This document shows positions 17,348 to 24,939 of a stretch of 64,000 nt of DNA, in pieces. The notes under the pieces were generated by a model. It did not search any database. It saw only the letters and a program-made list of their open reading frames with translations, and had not been told where the DNA came from. Each line of letters begins with the position of its first letter. The first letter of the stretch is position 1. This stretch comes from Parablautia muri (lineage in GTDB: Bacteria > Bacillota > Clostridia > Lachnospirales > Lachnospiraceae). The DNA lies in the NCBI RefSeq assembly GCF_009917485.1, contig NZ_QZDT01000014.1, positions 1 to 64,000 of the forward strand. The letters are read 5' to 3'. The position numbers and the translations under genes were made by a program.

Positions 17348-18449
17348 AAGAAATCATGTTTCCTTTCACAAACGTATATCCGGCAGTCGGGTTATCTGCA
17401 AAGAAATCCGCAATTTCAATATTTCGACTGCAATAATCTTCGGCTTCTTTGCGGGATAAACCATGGGTTAATAAATGGAGAATCAGCCTTTCCTTTTGCT
17501 CATCACGAATGCCAGAGGTCCAATCGTTATATGCGATAAAATCATTTTTTGTTTCCTCATAATCTGCATATTGCGTAGTAATAAACTCTACCTTATCGTT
17601 CATTCTTACATCAACATCGGCGAGTCCCAGCTTTTGCATCATATGTGCAGTTTTGATGGCAACCGCATAATCACGCCCCTGCATTGCAAGTTCAGTCTGC
17701 CACTTTTTCTCCAATCCTTCATGCCTGCATAGCTCCTGATAATCCATGCCGTCAATATAAAGCCCACAGCACTCAAATTCTCTGTTTGCATCTATGCATA
17801 CAACATATCCATCTGGTTTTGCAAACTGAATCATCTTCTGTATAAAGGCTGACGGATTATCCAAATGCCTAAGAACAGCCTGACATACTACAAAGTCATA
17901 CTGGTTTTCGACTGAATAATTAAAAACATTTTCACAGAGAAAATCCGCCTCCAATTTTTGACTTTCAAAAAGAGCTTTTCCCTTTTTGATCAAATCTACT
18001 GCGAAATCAATTCCTGTATAAGAGCTTCCCTCAGGCAGATAAGGAAGCAGCAACAATCCTAAAAATCCATATCCGCAGCCGCAGTCCAATACAGAAATTG
18101 GTTTATCAATCTTCCAGACCTGTGAAATAAGAAAGCGCGTATAGTCATCGTTCCAATAACTTTTTCGTGTCCTTAAAAGGTATTCCTGCTTTTGGTTCCA
18201 AAACTCTTTTGTTGCTGTTTTTTCAGGAATATATATCTCACCGTCAAGCGGTTTTAAACCTAATAACTGATCTGTTGATACTTTAAAATAATCTGCCAGT
18301 AATGGAAGAATGGTTATATCCGGCAGATTGACTCCGTTTTCCCACTTGCTGATTGTTTGAAATGATACACCTATGCTGTCTGCCAGTTCCTGCTGTGTTA
18401 CTTTTGCTTTTTTACGCAAGTCTGCAATACGCAGTAATATTTTATTCAT
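17295..18449 (-). CDS. XRE-type HTH regulator fused to a class I SAM methyltransferase
   Basis: 384 residues. Residues 5-60 are a Cro/C1 helix-turn-helix (TQQELADSIGVSFQTISKWE). From about 115 a methyltransferase domain follows with motif I VLDCGCGYGFLG, then YTGIDF and later QAVLRHLDNP. A lysine-rich end (GKKIGKKTGKK) overlaps the HAD fragment and may be altered by the insertion. GGAGG precedes the ATG. The substrate is unknown. The same HTH-plus-methyltransferase layout occurs at 36801-37610, so the window has two divergent members of one family. Confidence 0.85.
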   Translation of the reverse strand: MNKILLRIADLRKKAKVTQQELADSIGVSFQTISKWENGVNLPDITILPLLADYFKVSTDQLLGLKPLDGEIYIPEKTATKEFWNQKQEYLLRTRKSYWNDDYTRFLISQVWKIDKPISVLDCGCGYGFLGLLLLPYLPEGSSYTGIDFAVDLIKKGKALFESQKLEADFLCENVFNYSVENQYDFVVCQAVLRHLDNPSAFIQKMIQFAKPDGYVVCIDANREFECCGLYIDGMDYQELCRHEGLEKKWQTELAMQGRDYAVAIKTAHMMQKLGLADVDVRMNDKVEFITTQYADYEETKNDFIAYNDWTSGIRDEQKERLILHLLTHGLSRKEAEDYCSRNIEIADFFADNPTAGYTFVKGNMISYGKKIGKKTGKKANTLA

Positions 18450-18629
18450 CTCTAAAACCTCCTAAATTAAGAGATGTCTTATAGGTTTTCTCTTGTTTTT
18501 ATAATTATATCAAAAACCAGGAATTTTGCATTCACTTAAAATGGCGAATATTTTCGCTTGCAGGTTGAAATATTCGATTCTATTACAATTGATTTGCTGT
18601 CTGGCGATGCTATTTTCACGAGGAGATAT

Positions 18630-19020
18630 ATGCAGACGGATTTTAAATTATACAAGGTGGATATGAAATATATCCGAAATCTACACACTATAGATGATAA
18701 AGTGCTTTCTGTTTCGCCACAGACTGGAAGGGTTAACAGAGTTTTCATAGAAATTGTTATTGTTTGCGAGAGTCATAAATACTGCACACCGTTTCCATCG
18801 CCGAAAGAAAAGCATAAAAATATGAAAAACTCTATGGATTTTCCAAGAGTTAAAATGGTGTCAGGCAAATAGTGAAATGATTTGCAATAAAGCCAATGTA
18901 TTGTATAAAAAATACATATCTAACGAGCCATTTGCGGGCAGAAACCGTTGTCTGAATTTTCCAAAATTAGAATCGGAATGTAAAAAATATAATTCAGCAA
19001 AAAAGAGAGGCACAAAATAA
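18630..19020 (+). pseudogene. Broken type III toxin ToxN/AbiQ (internal deletion)
   Basis: From the ATG at 18630 (GAGGAG before it) the frame gives FKLYKVDMKYIRNL, DDKVLSVSP and SPKEKHKNMKNSMDF, the N-terminal half of ToxN/AbiQ endoribonucleases. It stops at 18870-18872. Five bases later a second frame (18877-19020) reads KANVLYKKYISNEPF and RCLNFPKLE, the conserved toxin C-terminus. The middle part (about 80-90 residues) is missing, so the toxin is inactive. No clear ToxI repeat array survives upstream. Confidence 0.75.
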
Positions 19021-19030
19021 ACCTCTCTTT
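19002..19030 (+). terminator. Stem-loop after the toxin remnant
   Basis: AAAGAGAGG and CCTCTCTTT form a perfect 9-bp stem with an 11-base loop at the end of the toxin remnant. The T-tail is poor, so termination is uncertain. Confidence 0.4.
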
Positions 19031-19357
19031 ATAAGGCCTGCTTTGTCGCAGTCTATCCGTAAAAAGCAGCCTGCATACTGTCCCCTTTTTGTAGATTTTT
19101 TGAAAGCATTTCAATCAGTGTACCAATTGCCGTATATTTTGTGTTATAATATTTTATGTGATTTTGTTTCCCTTATTTTTCCCTTATCAGGGTTCGTAAT
19201 GCCCTGTGGGAAGATATAATATAAGAGGAACAATAAGGGAAAGCTCATCTGCGATAAACTTAGTGTTTTCAAGAGTTAGCAAGGATTTTGATCATAAACT
19301 ATAACAGCTAATAATTCCCTTAAAAATCATCAAATCACAATCGTAATTTGCGAGGAT
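19031..19357. other. Intergenic stretch with an unidentified coding remnant
   Basis: A minus-strand frame at 19053-19172 has 39 codons with no start, ending MLSKNLQKGDSMQAAFYG then stop. It looks like the tail of a lost gene but I cannot name it. A small stem (CAGGG...CCCTG near 19189-19207) follows. No clear promoter for the GNAT gene was identified. Confidence 0.3.
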
Positions 19358-19858
19358 ATGAAAATGGAGTATAGAAAACTATCCGTGAATGAAGCAGAAC
19401 AATTTTGGAGTTTGATGAACCAATTGGATTATGAAACAAAGTATATGCTATACGAACCGGGCGAAAGGACAAAGAATCTTCCTAGAATTGAGTCTTTCAT
19501 ACGAGATTCTGTGGAAGGCGGAGACTTTCTTCTCGTTGCCGAAACAGATAATAAGCTTATAGGATACATATCAGCACAAAAAGGCAGATTGAATCGTATC
19601 GCTCATTCTGCATATATCGTTGTTGGTATCTTAACGGATTATCGTGGCAAAGGAATTGGAACAGAATTTTTTAAAAGATTGAATGTTTGGGCTGAAGAAA
19701 ATAAAGTTGTCCGCTTAGAGTTAACTGTAATTTGTGAGAATGAAGCTGCAAAACACCTGTACACAAATAGCGGATTCGAGATAGAGGGCATTAAACGAAA
19801 ATCGGTTTGTGTAGATGGAAAGTATTTGGATGAATACTATATGGCAAGGGTAAAATAA
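19358..19858 (+). CDS. GNAT family N-acetyltransferase
   Basis: 166 residues with the GNAT fold: a central beta strand AYIVVGILTDYRGKGIGTEF provides the acetyl-CoA pyrophosphate loop (RGKGIG). A late NEAAKHLYTNSGFEIEG motif is typical of the RimI/ribosomal-protein type. The substrate cannot be predicted. The start follows GAGGAT. It is the first of three same-strand cargo genes (with TfoX-C and a nucleotidyltransferase) between mobile fragments. Confidence 0.88.
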   Translation: MKMEYRKLSVNEAEQFWSLMNQLDYETKYMLYEPGERTKNLPRIESFIRDSVEGGDFLLVAETDNKLIGYISAQKGRLNRIAHSAYIVVGILTDYRGKGIGTEFFKRLNVWAEENKVVRLELTVICENEAAKHLYTNSGFEIEGIKRKSVCVDGKYLDEYYMARVK

Positions 19859-19928
19859 ATTCCCGTTTTTGGAAGTGTAAAACCGGGATTTAGAAAAATA
19901 AGCAGAGCAAGGAGAGTTGGAGATAGAT

Positions 19929-20186
19929 ATGTCAGATTTAACAACCATGATGAATATTGGTAAAGAAATGGAGAAAAAGCTAATATCTGTTGGCATTGTA
20001 TCTTCCGAGGAACTAATTGAGGTAGGTGCAAAAGACGCATTTCTTAGGCTAAAGCAGAAATATCCAAATGTTTGTCTCGTACATTTATATACATTAGAGG
20101 GTGCAATTCATGATACAGAATATAATAGACTTTCAGAAGATACAAAAAAGGAATTGAAAGAATTTAGCGATTTTCTGAGAAAATAA
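19929..20186 (+). CDS. TfoX/Sxy C-terminal domain protein
   Basis: 85 residues from the ATG at 19929, with GGAGA a few bases ahead. The sequence is a stand-alone TfoX C-terminal domain, a helix-hairpin-helix-like fold (MNIGKEMEKKLISVGIVSSE, then LYTLEGAI). In competence regulators this domain follows a TfoX N-terminal domain, absent here. It is common beside acetyltransferases in Bacillota; its function is unknown. Confidence 0.8.
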   Translation: MSDLTTMMNIGKEMEKKLISVGIVSSEELIEVGAKDAFLRLKQKYPNVCLVHLYTLEGAIHDTEYNRLSEDTKKELKEFSDFLRK

Positions 20187-20242
20187 CAGCAATGTAAATT
20201 TCAGTTTGACAGACTGAAAAATCGGGATTTGAAGGTGGCGCT

Positions 20243-20785
20243 ATGACGATAGAAGACCAAGCAAATTGTATTTTATATGACTGTGGATTATTAGAGGAAT
20301 TAAGTAAATACGGAACACCTCATATTATTGGAAGTTACCGCATGGATATGATGGCATGGAATGATTTGGATATTGATATTGAGAACGAGAATATGTCATT
20401 AGACAAATTATATCGCTTATCACAATTTGTCATAGATAAATTTCATCCTATATGGTATGAGGCGAAGGAAGAAATCAATTCCGAAAATAAAACGGTTTGG
20501 TTTCAAGGATTTGAGGCATTTATAGAAAATGAACTTTGGAATGTAGACTTGTGGTTTTTTGATAAAGACACAATAAAGTCAGCTGAAGAATATTGCGATA
20601 AGATTGTAACGCAGGTAAAAGAGTCGCCTGAATCAAAGGAACAAATTATTCGTCTAAAAAAAGAACTTATCGTGCGTAAATTGTACGCCTTTGACCAATA
20701 TACCAGTATTGATGTATATAATGCAGTTTTAAACCAACATATAGTAGATATAGAGAATTTTCTTACAAATTATGTGAGAGCTTAA
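20243..20785 (+). CDS. Nucleotidyltransferase-fold protein
   Basis: 180 residues. GSYRMDMMAWNDLDIDIE carries the polymerase-beta-type signature: a glycine-serine, then two spaced acidic residues on DLDIDI. A third likely acidic ligand lies in WNVDLWFFD. This resembles aminoglycoside or lincosamide nucleotidyltransferases and MNT-type antitoxins, but the partner and substrate are not evident. It stands alone after TfoX-C with GAAGGTGG before the ATG. Confidence 0.65.
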   Translation: MTIEDQANCILYDCGLLEELSKYGTPHIIGSYRMDMMAWNDLDIDIENENMSLDKLYRLSQFVIDKFHPIWYEAKEEINSENKTVWFQGFEAFIENELWNVDLWFFDKDTIKSAEEYCDKIVTQVKESPESKEQIIRLKKELIVRKLYAFDQYTSIDVYNAVLNQHIVDIENFLTNYVRA

Positions 20786-20801
20786 ATTCCCGTTTGCAGG
20801 G

Positions 20802-21056
20802 CTATCTTTGCCCCAGCTTAAAACCGTCAATAAACATTTCCGAGAACTCATACGGGATTACATCTGGCTGCTCGTCCATGATTTCAATAAACCGTTTGTC
20901 AAGGGGCGGGTTCAGCTTGCTCAATAGCTCAATAAAATCATCATAGTAGTTATAGTTCCCTTGGTAGCTTTTCTGGTATTCCTCACTTCCTAGAGCATAC
21001 TGTTCCGCCGCTTTCTGTAGGTGTCTCAATGTTACATTCCCATCATGTAATGGCAC
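20802..21056 (-). pseudogene. Hypothetical protein fragment, probably 5'-truncated
   Basis: 84 codons opening at a GTG directly after an in-frame TAG, with no ribosome binding site. The product ends EMFIDGFKLGQ, like the end of small helical element-borne proteins (DUF6809-like). The absence of a plausible start suggests truncation. I cannot assign a function. Confidence 0.4.
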
Positions 21057-21094
21057 GGTCTACAGAAAGAAGCTGCCCTATAAAAAGCAGCTCC

Positions 21095-21502
21095 CTATAT
21101 TTCCTTTGCCTGTGCCATTGAGAATAAGGTTTCTTGTAAAAGTTTAGAGAAATTGATATTATTTTTTTCAGCAAAAGTATTCAGCCATGCAGGAATAGTA
21201 AGATTTTTTCTTACAGCTTTTTCACCATATTTTTCTTCATAGGCATCAATGTCTAATAATAACATATTTATCATACACCCATTTTCAGCAGTTATTTCTG
21301 AATAGTCGGAGGCATGTGGAATTTTTTCCCCATCTTCAAGTTCTCCTAATATCCAGCCACTGGCTGCGTCAATTCCCATTTCAATAGCCTGTTCTAAGTC
21401 TTTTCCCTCTGTTACACAACCGGGTAAGTCTGGAAATTCTACCACATATCCTCCGCTTTGATCTGTAAAAGGCTTAAATACAGCCGGATAAATTAATTTC
21501 AT
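21095..21502 (-). CDS. hicB: HicB family antitoxin
   Basis: 135 residues from the ATG at 21502, chosen because GGAGG lies 8 bases upstream; a frame start at 21517 would overlap that site. The N-terminal HicB fold is plain (YPAVFKPFTDQSGGYVVEFP, DLPGCVTEGKDLEQAIEMG). The C-terminal part (AVRKNLTIPAWLNTFAEKNN) is a ribbon-helix-helix DNA-binding segment. It follows hicA in the same transcript and should neutralise HicA and repress the operon. Confidence 0.93.
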   Translation of the reverse strand: MKLIYPAVFKPFTDQSGGYVVEFPDLPGCVTEGKDLEQAIEMGIDAASGWILGELEDGEKIPHASDYSEITAENGCMINMLLLDIDAYEEKYGEKAVRKNLTIPAWLNTFAEKNNINFSKLLQETLFSMAQAKEI

Positions 21503-21541
21503 TATATTCACCTCCATTTATATAAATTAAGCAAATGAGGC

Positions 21542-21721
21542 TTAAAGCCCCGCTTGTTTCATAATTGATTTTACTGTATCAGGATTCAAATCCCCTCCAT
21601 GTTCTGGGATTGTCACTTTTCCAAGCTTAGTCGGGTGTTTGTATTGGTGGTGTGAACCTTTTTGCTTTACTTGATACCATCCATTTTCTAATATCATACT
21701 TTCAATTTCTCTAAATCTCAT
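21542..21721 (-). CDS. hicA: HicA family mRNA interferase toxin
   Basis: A 59-residue double-stranded-RNA-binding-fold toxin. The frame reads MRFREIESMILENGWYQVKQ, with the catalytic histidine region KGSHHQYKHP and a final NPDTVKSIMKQAGL. GGAGG lies 6 bases before the ATG. It sits 39 bases upstream of hicB, the usual order. All conserved segments are present, so the pair looks functional. Confidence 0.93.
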   Translation of the reverse strand: MRFREIESMILENGWYQVKQKGSHHQYKHPTKLGKVTIPEHGGDLNPDTVKSIMKQAGL

Positions 21722-21732
21722 CCAATACCTCC

Positions 21733-22095
21733 TTATTCATCCATGGCATCTCTCCTTTCCGTTAATTTAATTATATTATAATACGTATTATGCGCATTGT
21801 AAACAATTCTATTCCATAAAAAGCATAAAACAACGCCAAATTCCTTGTTGTCACTATTAACCGCATGAACATCTAAGGTGGCAGAATGCCCCTGTAGGTT
21901 CTTTAGCGGTTCTTGCGTTCGAACTGATTTAATTTTTATGTTCCTTTTTCCTAAAACAATCTGTAATATCAGTTCCAAACCCTCAAAATTATCTGCAAGG
22001 CAGACGGTCATAAAATCATCGTCCATGTATCGGAGTGATTTCAAATGCTCTAAGTCCTCTTGATGTATCTGCTCCGTTGTATCCAAAAATATCAC
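21733..22095 (-). pseudogene. Truncated Rpn/PD-(D/E)XK recombination-promoting nuclease
   Basis: About 120 codons. DDDFMTVCLADNFEGLELIL, KIKSVRTQEPLKNLQGHS and LDVHAVNSDNKEF match the start of the Rpn (transposase_31-like) nuclease family. The catalytic IEiQ segment expected next is replaced by unrelated residues after about residue 83, suggesting a frameshift, and the C-terminal two thirds are lost. It ends 12 bases before hicA. The start may be GTG at 22095 or TTG at 22086. Confidence 0.6.
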
Positions 22096-22267
22096 CTTCT
22101 TTTACTATTTTTATTTTACATCGGACAATATCTTTTGAAAACTGAATTTTTCGTGAACTTCTTACCTCAATTCGTTACTTCTCTTCTAATTCCCCTCTGT
22201 CAGTGGACGTTTGGAATCCAGTCCCATTTTCTTTCTATCTATGGATGTCAATAAATCTTATAGAAAA

Positions 22268-22858
22268 TTAACGCTTATCTATAATTTTATCAATCAAGCC
22301 GAAATCCATTGCTTCTATTGCTGTCATATAATTATCACGTTCCGTTGCAATAGCAATCTCATCAATACTTTTACCTGTGTTTTCTGATAAAATGGTATTT
22401 AATCGCTTTTTGCTTTTTTGTATGTGGTCAGATGTAATTTTTATATCGGTTGCCTGCCCTTGAATCCCATTTCCATGAATAGCAGGCTGATGTATCATAA
22501 TTTCTGCATTAGGCAAAGCAAGACGTTTTCCTTTTGTACCTCCTGCCAATAAAAAGGCTCCAAAACTTGCAGCAAGACCTATACATATTGTCGAAACATC
22601 GCATTTGACATATTGCATTGTGTCATAAATAGCAAAGCCCGCCGAAACAGAACCGCCCGGACTATTTATATATAACTGAATGTCTTTTCCTGGGTCTTGT
22701 GATTCTAAAAACAGCATTTGTGCAATAATCAAACTTGCTGAAATATCACTTACTTCTTCTCCTAAAAAAACAATTCTGTCGGACAATAGTCTTGAATAAA
22801 TATCATAACTTCGTTCTCCTCGACTTGTCTGTTCAATAACATACGGAATTGTACTCAT
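22268..22858 (-). CDS. clpP: ClpP-type serine protease subunit (accessory copy)
   Basis: 196 residues with full ClpP architecture: [20 protein letters not shown], nucleophile serine in [14 protein letters not shown], histidine in AEIMIHQP and aspartate in [12 protein letters not shown]. The family usually has AASMGA around the serine; here it is AASFGA. No clpX or tig lies beside it, unlike the housekeeping operon. Its start overlaps the stop of an AraC-type regulator (ATGA), so the two are co-expressed. A dedicated ATPase is absent, so it must borrow one or act in mixed rings. Confidence 0.92.
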   Translation of the reverse strand: MSTIPYVIEQTSRGERSYDIYSRLLSDRIVFLGEEVSDISASLIIAQMLFLESQDPGKDIQLYINSPGGSVSAGFAIYDTMQYVKCDVSTICIGLAASFGAFLLAGGTKGKRLALPNAEIMIHQPAIHGNGIQGQATDIKITSDHIQKSKKRLNTILSENTGKSIDEIAIATERDNYMTAIEAMDFGLIDKIIDKR

Positions 22859-23280
22859 GCTGCCAATTTACCTCCTGCTAAATAATACATAAATGAATAT
22901 CCAGTAAACAAATTCATCATGCATATCTTCGATTGTTTCGGATAGAACACACCATTTTTTCGATAAATATTGGGCGTACATTCATAGAGCTGTTTAAAAG
23001 CTAATGTGAAAGCTTGCTGTGATTCATAATGTGCTTCGAAAGCAATTTCAACAATGGGCTGCTCTGTTTCCACAAGTTTTTGAGCAGCCAAAGTCAACCT
23101 ACGCCCCTGTATATATTTATAAACCGTACATTTTGTTTCTTCAGCAAAAATCCTGGCTATATAGAATTTTGAATAATTTAATGCATTTGCTATTTTGCCA
23201 AGCGGTAAATCCTCATTAATATGTGTCTCTATATAGTCTACTATTTTTTCTACTACTGCATTATTGTTCATATATGACAC
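22855..23280 (-). CDS. Short AraC family regulator coupled to clpP
   Basis: 141 residues. Residues 5-105 are a two-HTH AraC DNA-binding domain ([20 protein letters not shown] and [20 protein letters not shown], then [13 protein letters not shown]). There is no ligand-binding domain; instead about 35 residues with a hydrophobic stretch ([13 protein letters not shown]) end the protein. It resembles SoxS/MarA-size regulators. It overlaps clpP by 4 bases and probably controls this two-gene operon. Confidence 0.88.
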   Translation of the reverse strand: MSYMNNNAVVEKIVDYIETHINEDLPLGKIANALNYSKFYIARIFAEETKCTVYKYIQGRRLTLAAQKLVETEQPIVEIAFEAHYESQQAFTLAFKQLYECTPNIYRKNGVFYPKQSKICMMNLFTGYSFMYYLAGGKLAA

Positions 23281-23497
23281 CCCTTTCCCTAATTTAATAT
23301 AGCATAACTTTCTAAAATTATCTTAATAGAAATTGCCCTAATTAGAAGCCAGAAAAGCGACAGAATATAATATCCTGCCGCCATTCTGTTATGGGTTTTG
23401 CTCTTTGTTTTCTACTCTGTCGAAATCAACTTTTTTGCATAATATATAGCAATAACAAGGAAAGCAATCAAAGCTGACCAACCAAGGGGGAGCGCTT

Positions 23498-23977
23498 ATG
23501 CCCTTTATCAATTCCCTTTATCCTGCTATTCCCGATGCCCAGGCCGTTGTCCACGGAAATGAATCCTATCCCAACTTAAATGGCATTGTCTTTTTCTGCC
23601 AGATGCCATATGGTGTTTTTATCAATGCACAGTTTCATGGCCTGCCGCCTATCAATGCCACAAATCCTAACCGTTTTATGGGCTTTCATATTCATGAAAA
23701 TGGTGACTGCTCTTTAGATCAAAACCAGGAATTTGCTTTCACCGGAAACCACTATAATCCGGACAATATGCCTCATCCAAGTCACCGCGGCGATCTGCCG
23801 CCTGTTATCAACTGCGGCGGTTACGCCTGGCAGTCTTTTCTGACAGACGCCTTCCGCGTAGAGGAAATCATCGGCCACAGTATCATCCTGCATGCTTTAC
23901 CTGATGATTTTATGACACAACCATCAGGTAACAGCGGTGCTAAGATTGGCTGCGGCATTATCAGGGTAAATGCTTAA
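23498..23977 (+). CDS. Cu/Zn superoxide dismutase family protein
   Basis: 159 residues without a signal peptide. The metal ligands stand in GFHIHENGDCS, FTGNHYNP, HPSHRGDLPPV and GHSIILHALPDDF, with the closing SGNSGAKIGCGII. The active-site arginine position appears to be lysine (GAK), so activity may differ from classical SodC. GGGGGAG precedes the ATG. It stands alone on the plus strand. A cytosolic Cu/Zn enzyme is unusual for an anaerobe, where it may help survive brief oxygen exposure. Confidence 0.85.
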   Translation: MPFINSLYPAIPDAQAVVHGNESYPNLNGIVFFCQMPYGVFINAQFHGLPPINATNPNRFMGFHIHENGDCSLDQNQEFAFTGNHYNPDNMPHPSHRGDLPPVINCGGYAWQSFLTDAFRVEEIIGHSIILHALPDDFMTQPSGNSGAKIGCGIIRVNA

Positions 23978-24032
23978 ATCTTAAAGTCATTCCCTTCAAG
24001 CGGGGTAACCTTATATTTGCTGCGGCAGATGA

Positions 24033-24761
24033 TTATTTTCCGCAGTAAATCCGGATTGCCCCAGCAACAAATTCTGCGGTTCCCGTCCCGCCCATGCGGT
24101 CAATGTTCTCTGTAAATTCTCCGCCTTTGCCATACATCTGTCCAAGCCCGGAGAGAATCTCATTGGAGCATTGATAATAATTCTGTGTAATAAAATCCTG
24201 TAATTTTTTTACCTGGTCCTGTACACGGGCAGTTTCCAATCCATTTTCTTTCAGCTCTCCAAATTCCTGAAACAGCTGCGTGAATTTTTCCATGATAAGC
24301 CTCTCCTCTTCCTTGCTTCTGTTTTGGGCCTTTTGCTCAAATTCTTTATATTCGGGCGTTTTTCCCCACTGCTCCTTTGCCTGCCTTGCATATTCGTCCA
24401 TTTTGCTGGTGTCAAATACCGAAAAATCCATTGTCTTTCCTCCTATCAATTGTATTTCACGGGCAAAATCAATCAAGTTTTCCAGATGCTCCTTTTTCAT
24501 GGTGAGCAAAGCAATCTGTTGCTCTAATGCCTTATCCCTGTCAAAGCCCGGTCTGGATATCATCTCTTTGATTTCTTTGAGAGGAAATTTAAGCTCCCGA
24601 AACAGTAATATCTGCTGTAGCATCTCCAAGGCTGTATCGTCATACAGCCGATAGCCGGACTGCGTGTATTGCGTTGGCTTCAGCAGTCCGATTTTGTCAT
24701 AATATTGCAGGGTGCGTATACTCACTCCTGTCAATTTGCTTACCTCTTTTACTGTCCTCAT
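24033..24761 (-). CDS. MerR family transcriptional activator with TipAS effector domain
   Basis: 242 residues from the ATG at 24761, which follows GGAGGTGTA. Residues 1-70 are the MerR winged helix (MRTVKEVSKLTGVSIRTLQY, then YDKIGLLKP). A long coiled-coil dimerisation helix follows, then a TipAS domain from about 115 to the end, the module that binds thiopeptide-like ligands in TipAL, Mta and SkgA. A promoter with the 19-base spacer typical of MerR targets lies upstream, so it likely activates itself. No drug pump lies directly beside it. Confidence 0.9.
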   Translation of the reverse strand: MRTVKEVSKLTGVSIRTLQYYDKIGLLKPTQYTQSGYRLYDDTALEMLQQILLFRELKFPLKEIKEMISRPGFDRDKALEQQIALLTMKKEHLENLIDFAREIQLIGGKTMDFSVFDTSKMDEYARQAKEQWGKTPEYKEFEQKAQNRSKEEERLIMEKFTQLFQEFGELKENGLETARVQDQVKKLQDFITQNYYQCSNEILSGLGQMYGKGGEFTENIDRMGGTGTAEFVAGAIRIYCGK

Positions 24762-24775
24762 TACACCTCCTGCAT

Positions 24776-24861
24776 ACAATAGGCAAAGCCTATTGTCGTG
24801 TATCGCAAGCGTTGCTTACGTTACTGTCACCAATAAAGAGTTTGGAAATTTACTTCCAAAC
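24776..24861. repeat. Dispersed leader repeat, family 3, copy 1 (two hairpins)
   Basis: ACAATAGGC AAA GCCTATTGT (24776-24796) is a perfect 9-bp hairpin beside the merR ribosome site. GTTTGGAA...TTCCAAAC (24840-24861) is a second one. Related units lie at 34987-35050 and 59976-59996. Confidence 0.55.
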
Positions 24862-24889
24862 TTCTCCCTTCCTCCTCCCGTGTAAAAAA

Positions 24890-24920
24890 AGTATAAACTA
24901 TTACGTAACGTAGGAGTCAA
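24890..24920 (-). promoter_or_regulatory. MerR-type promoter with 19-bp spacer
   Basis: On the minus strand TTGACT (24915-24920) and TATACT (24890-24895) are separated by exactly 19 bases. The spacer contains the dyad CCTACGTTACGTAATAG. This over-long spacer with an embedded dyad is the hallmark of MerR-activated promoters. It reads into the merR-TipAS gene. Confidence 0.8.
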
Positions 24921-24939
24921 TAAAAATTTTGAAGTCTAC

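Noticed and set aside
18480-18629. Possible ToxI antitoxin RNA repeats upstream of the ToxN remnant
   Set aside because: GCGAATATTTTCGC and similar AT-rich motifs occur, but no regular ~35-base tandem repeat or terminator can be shown.
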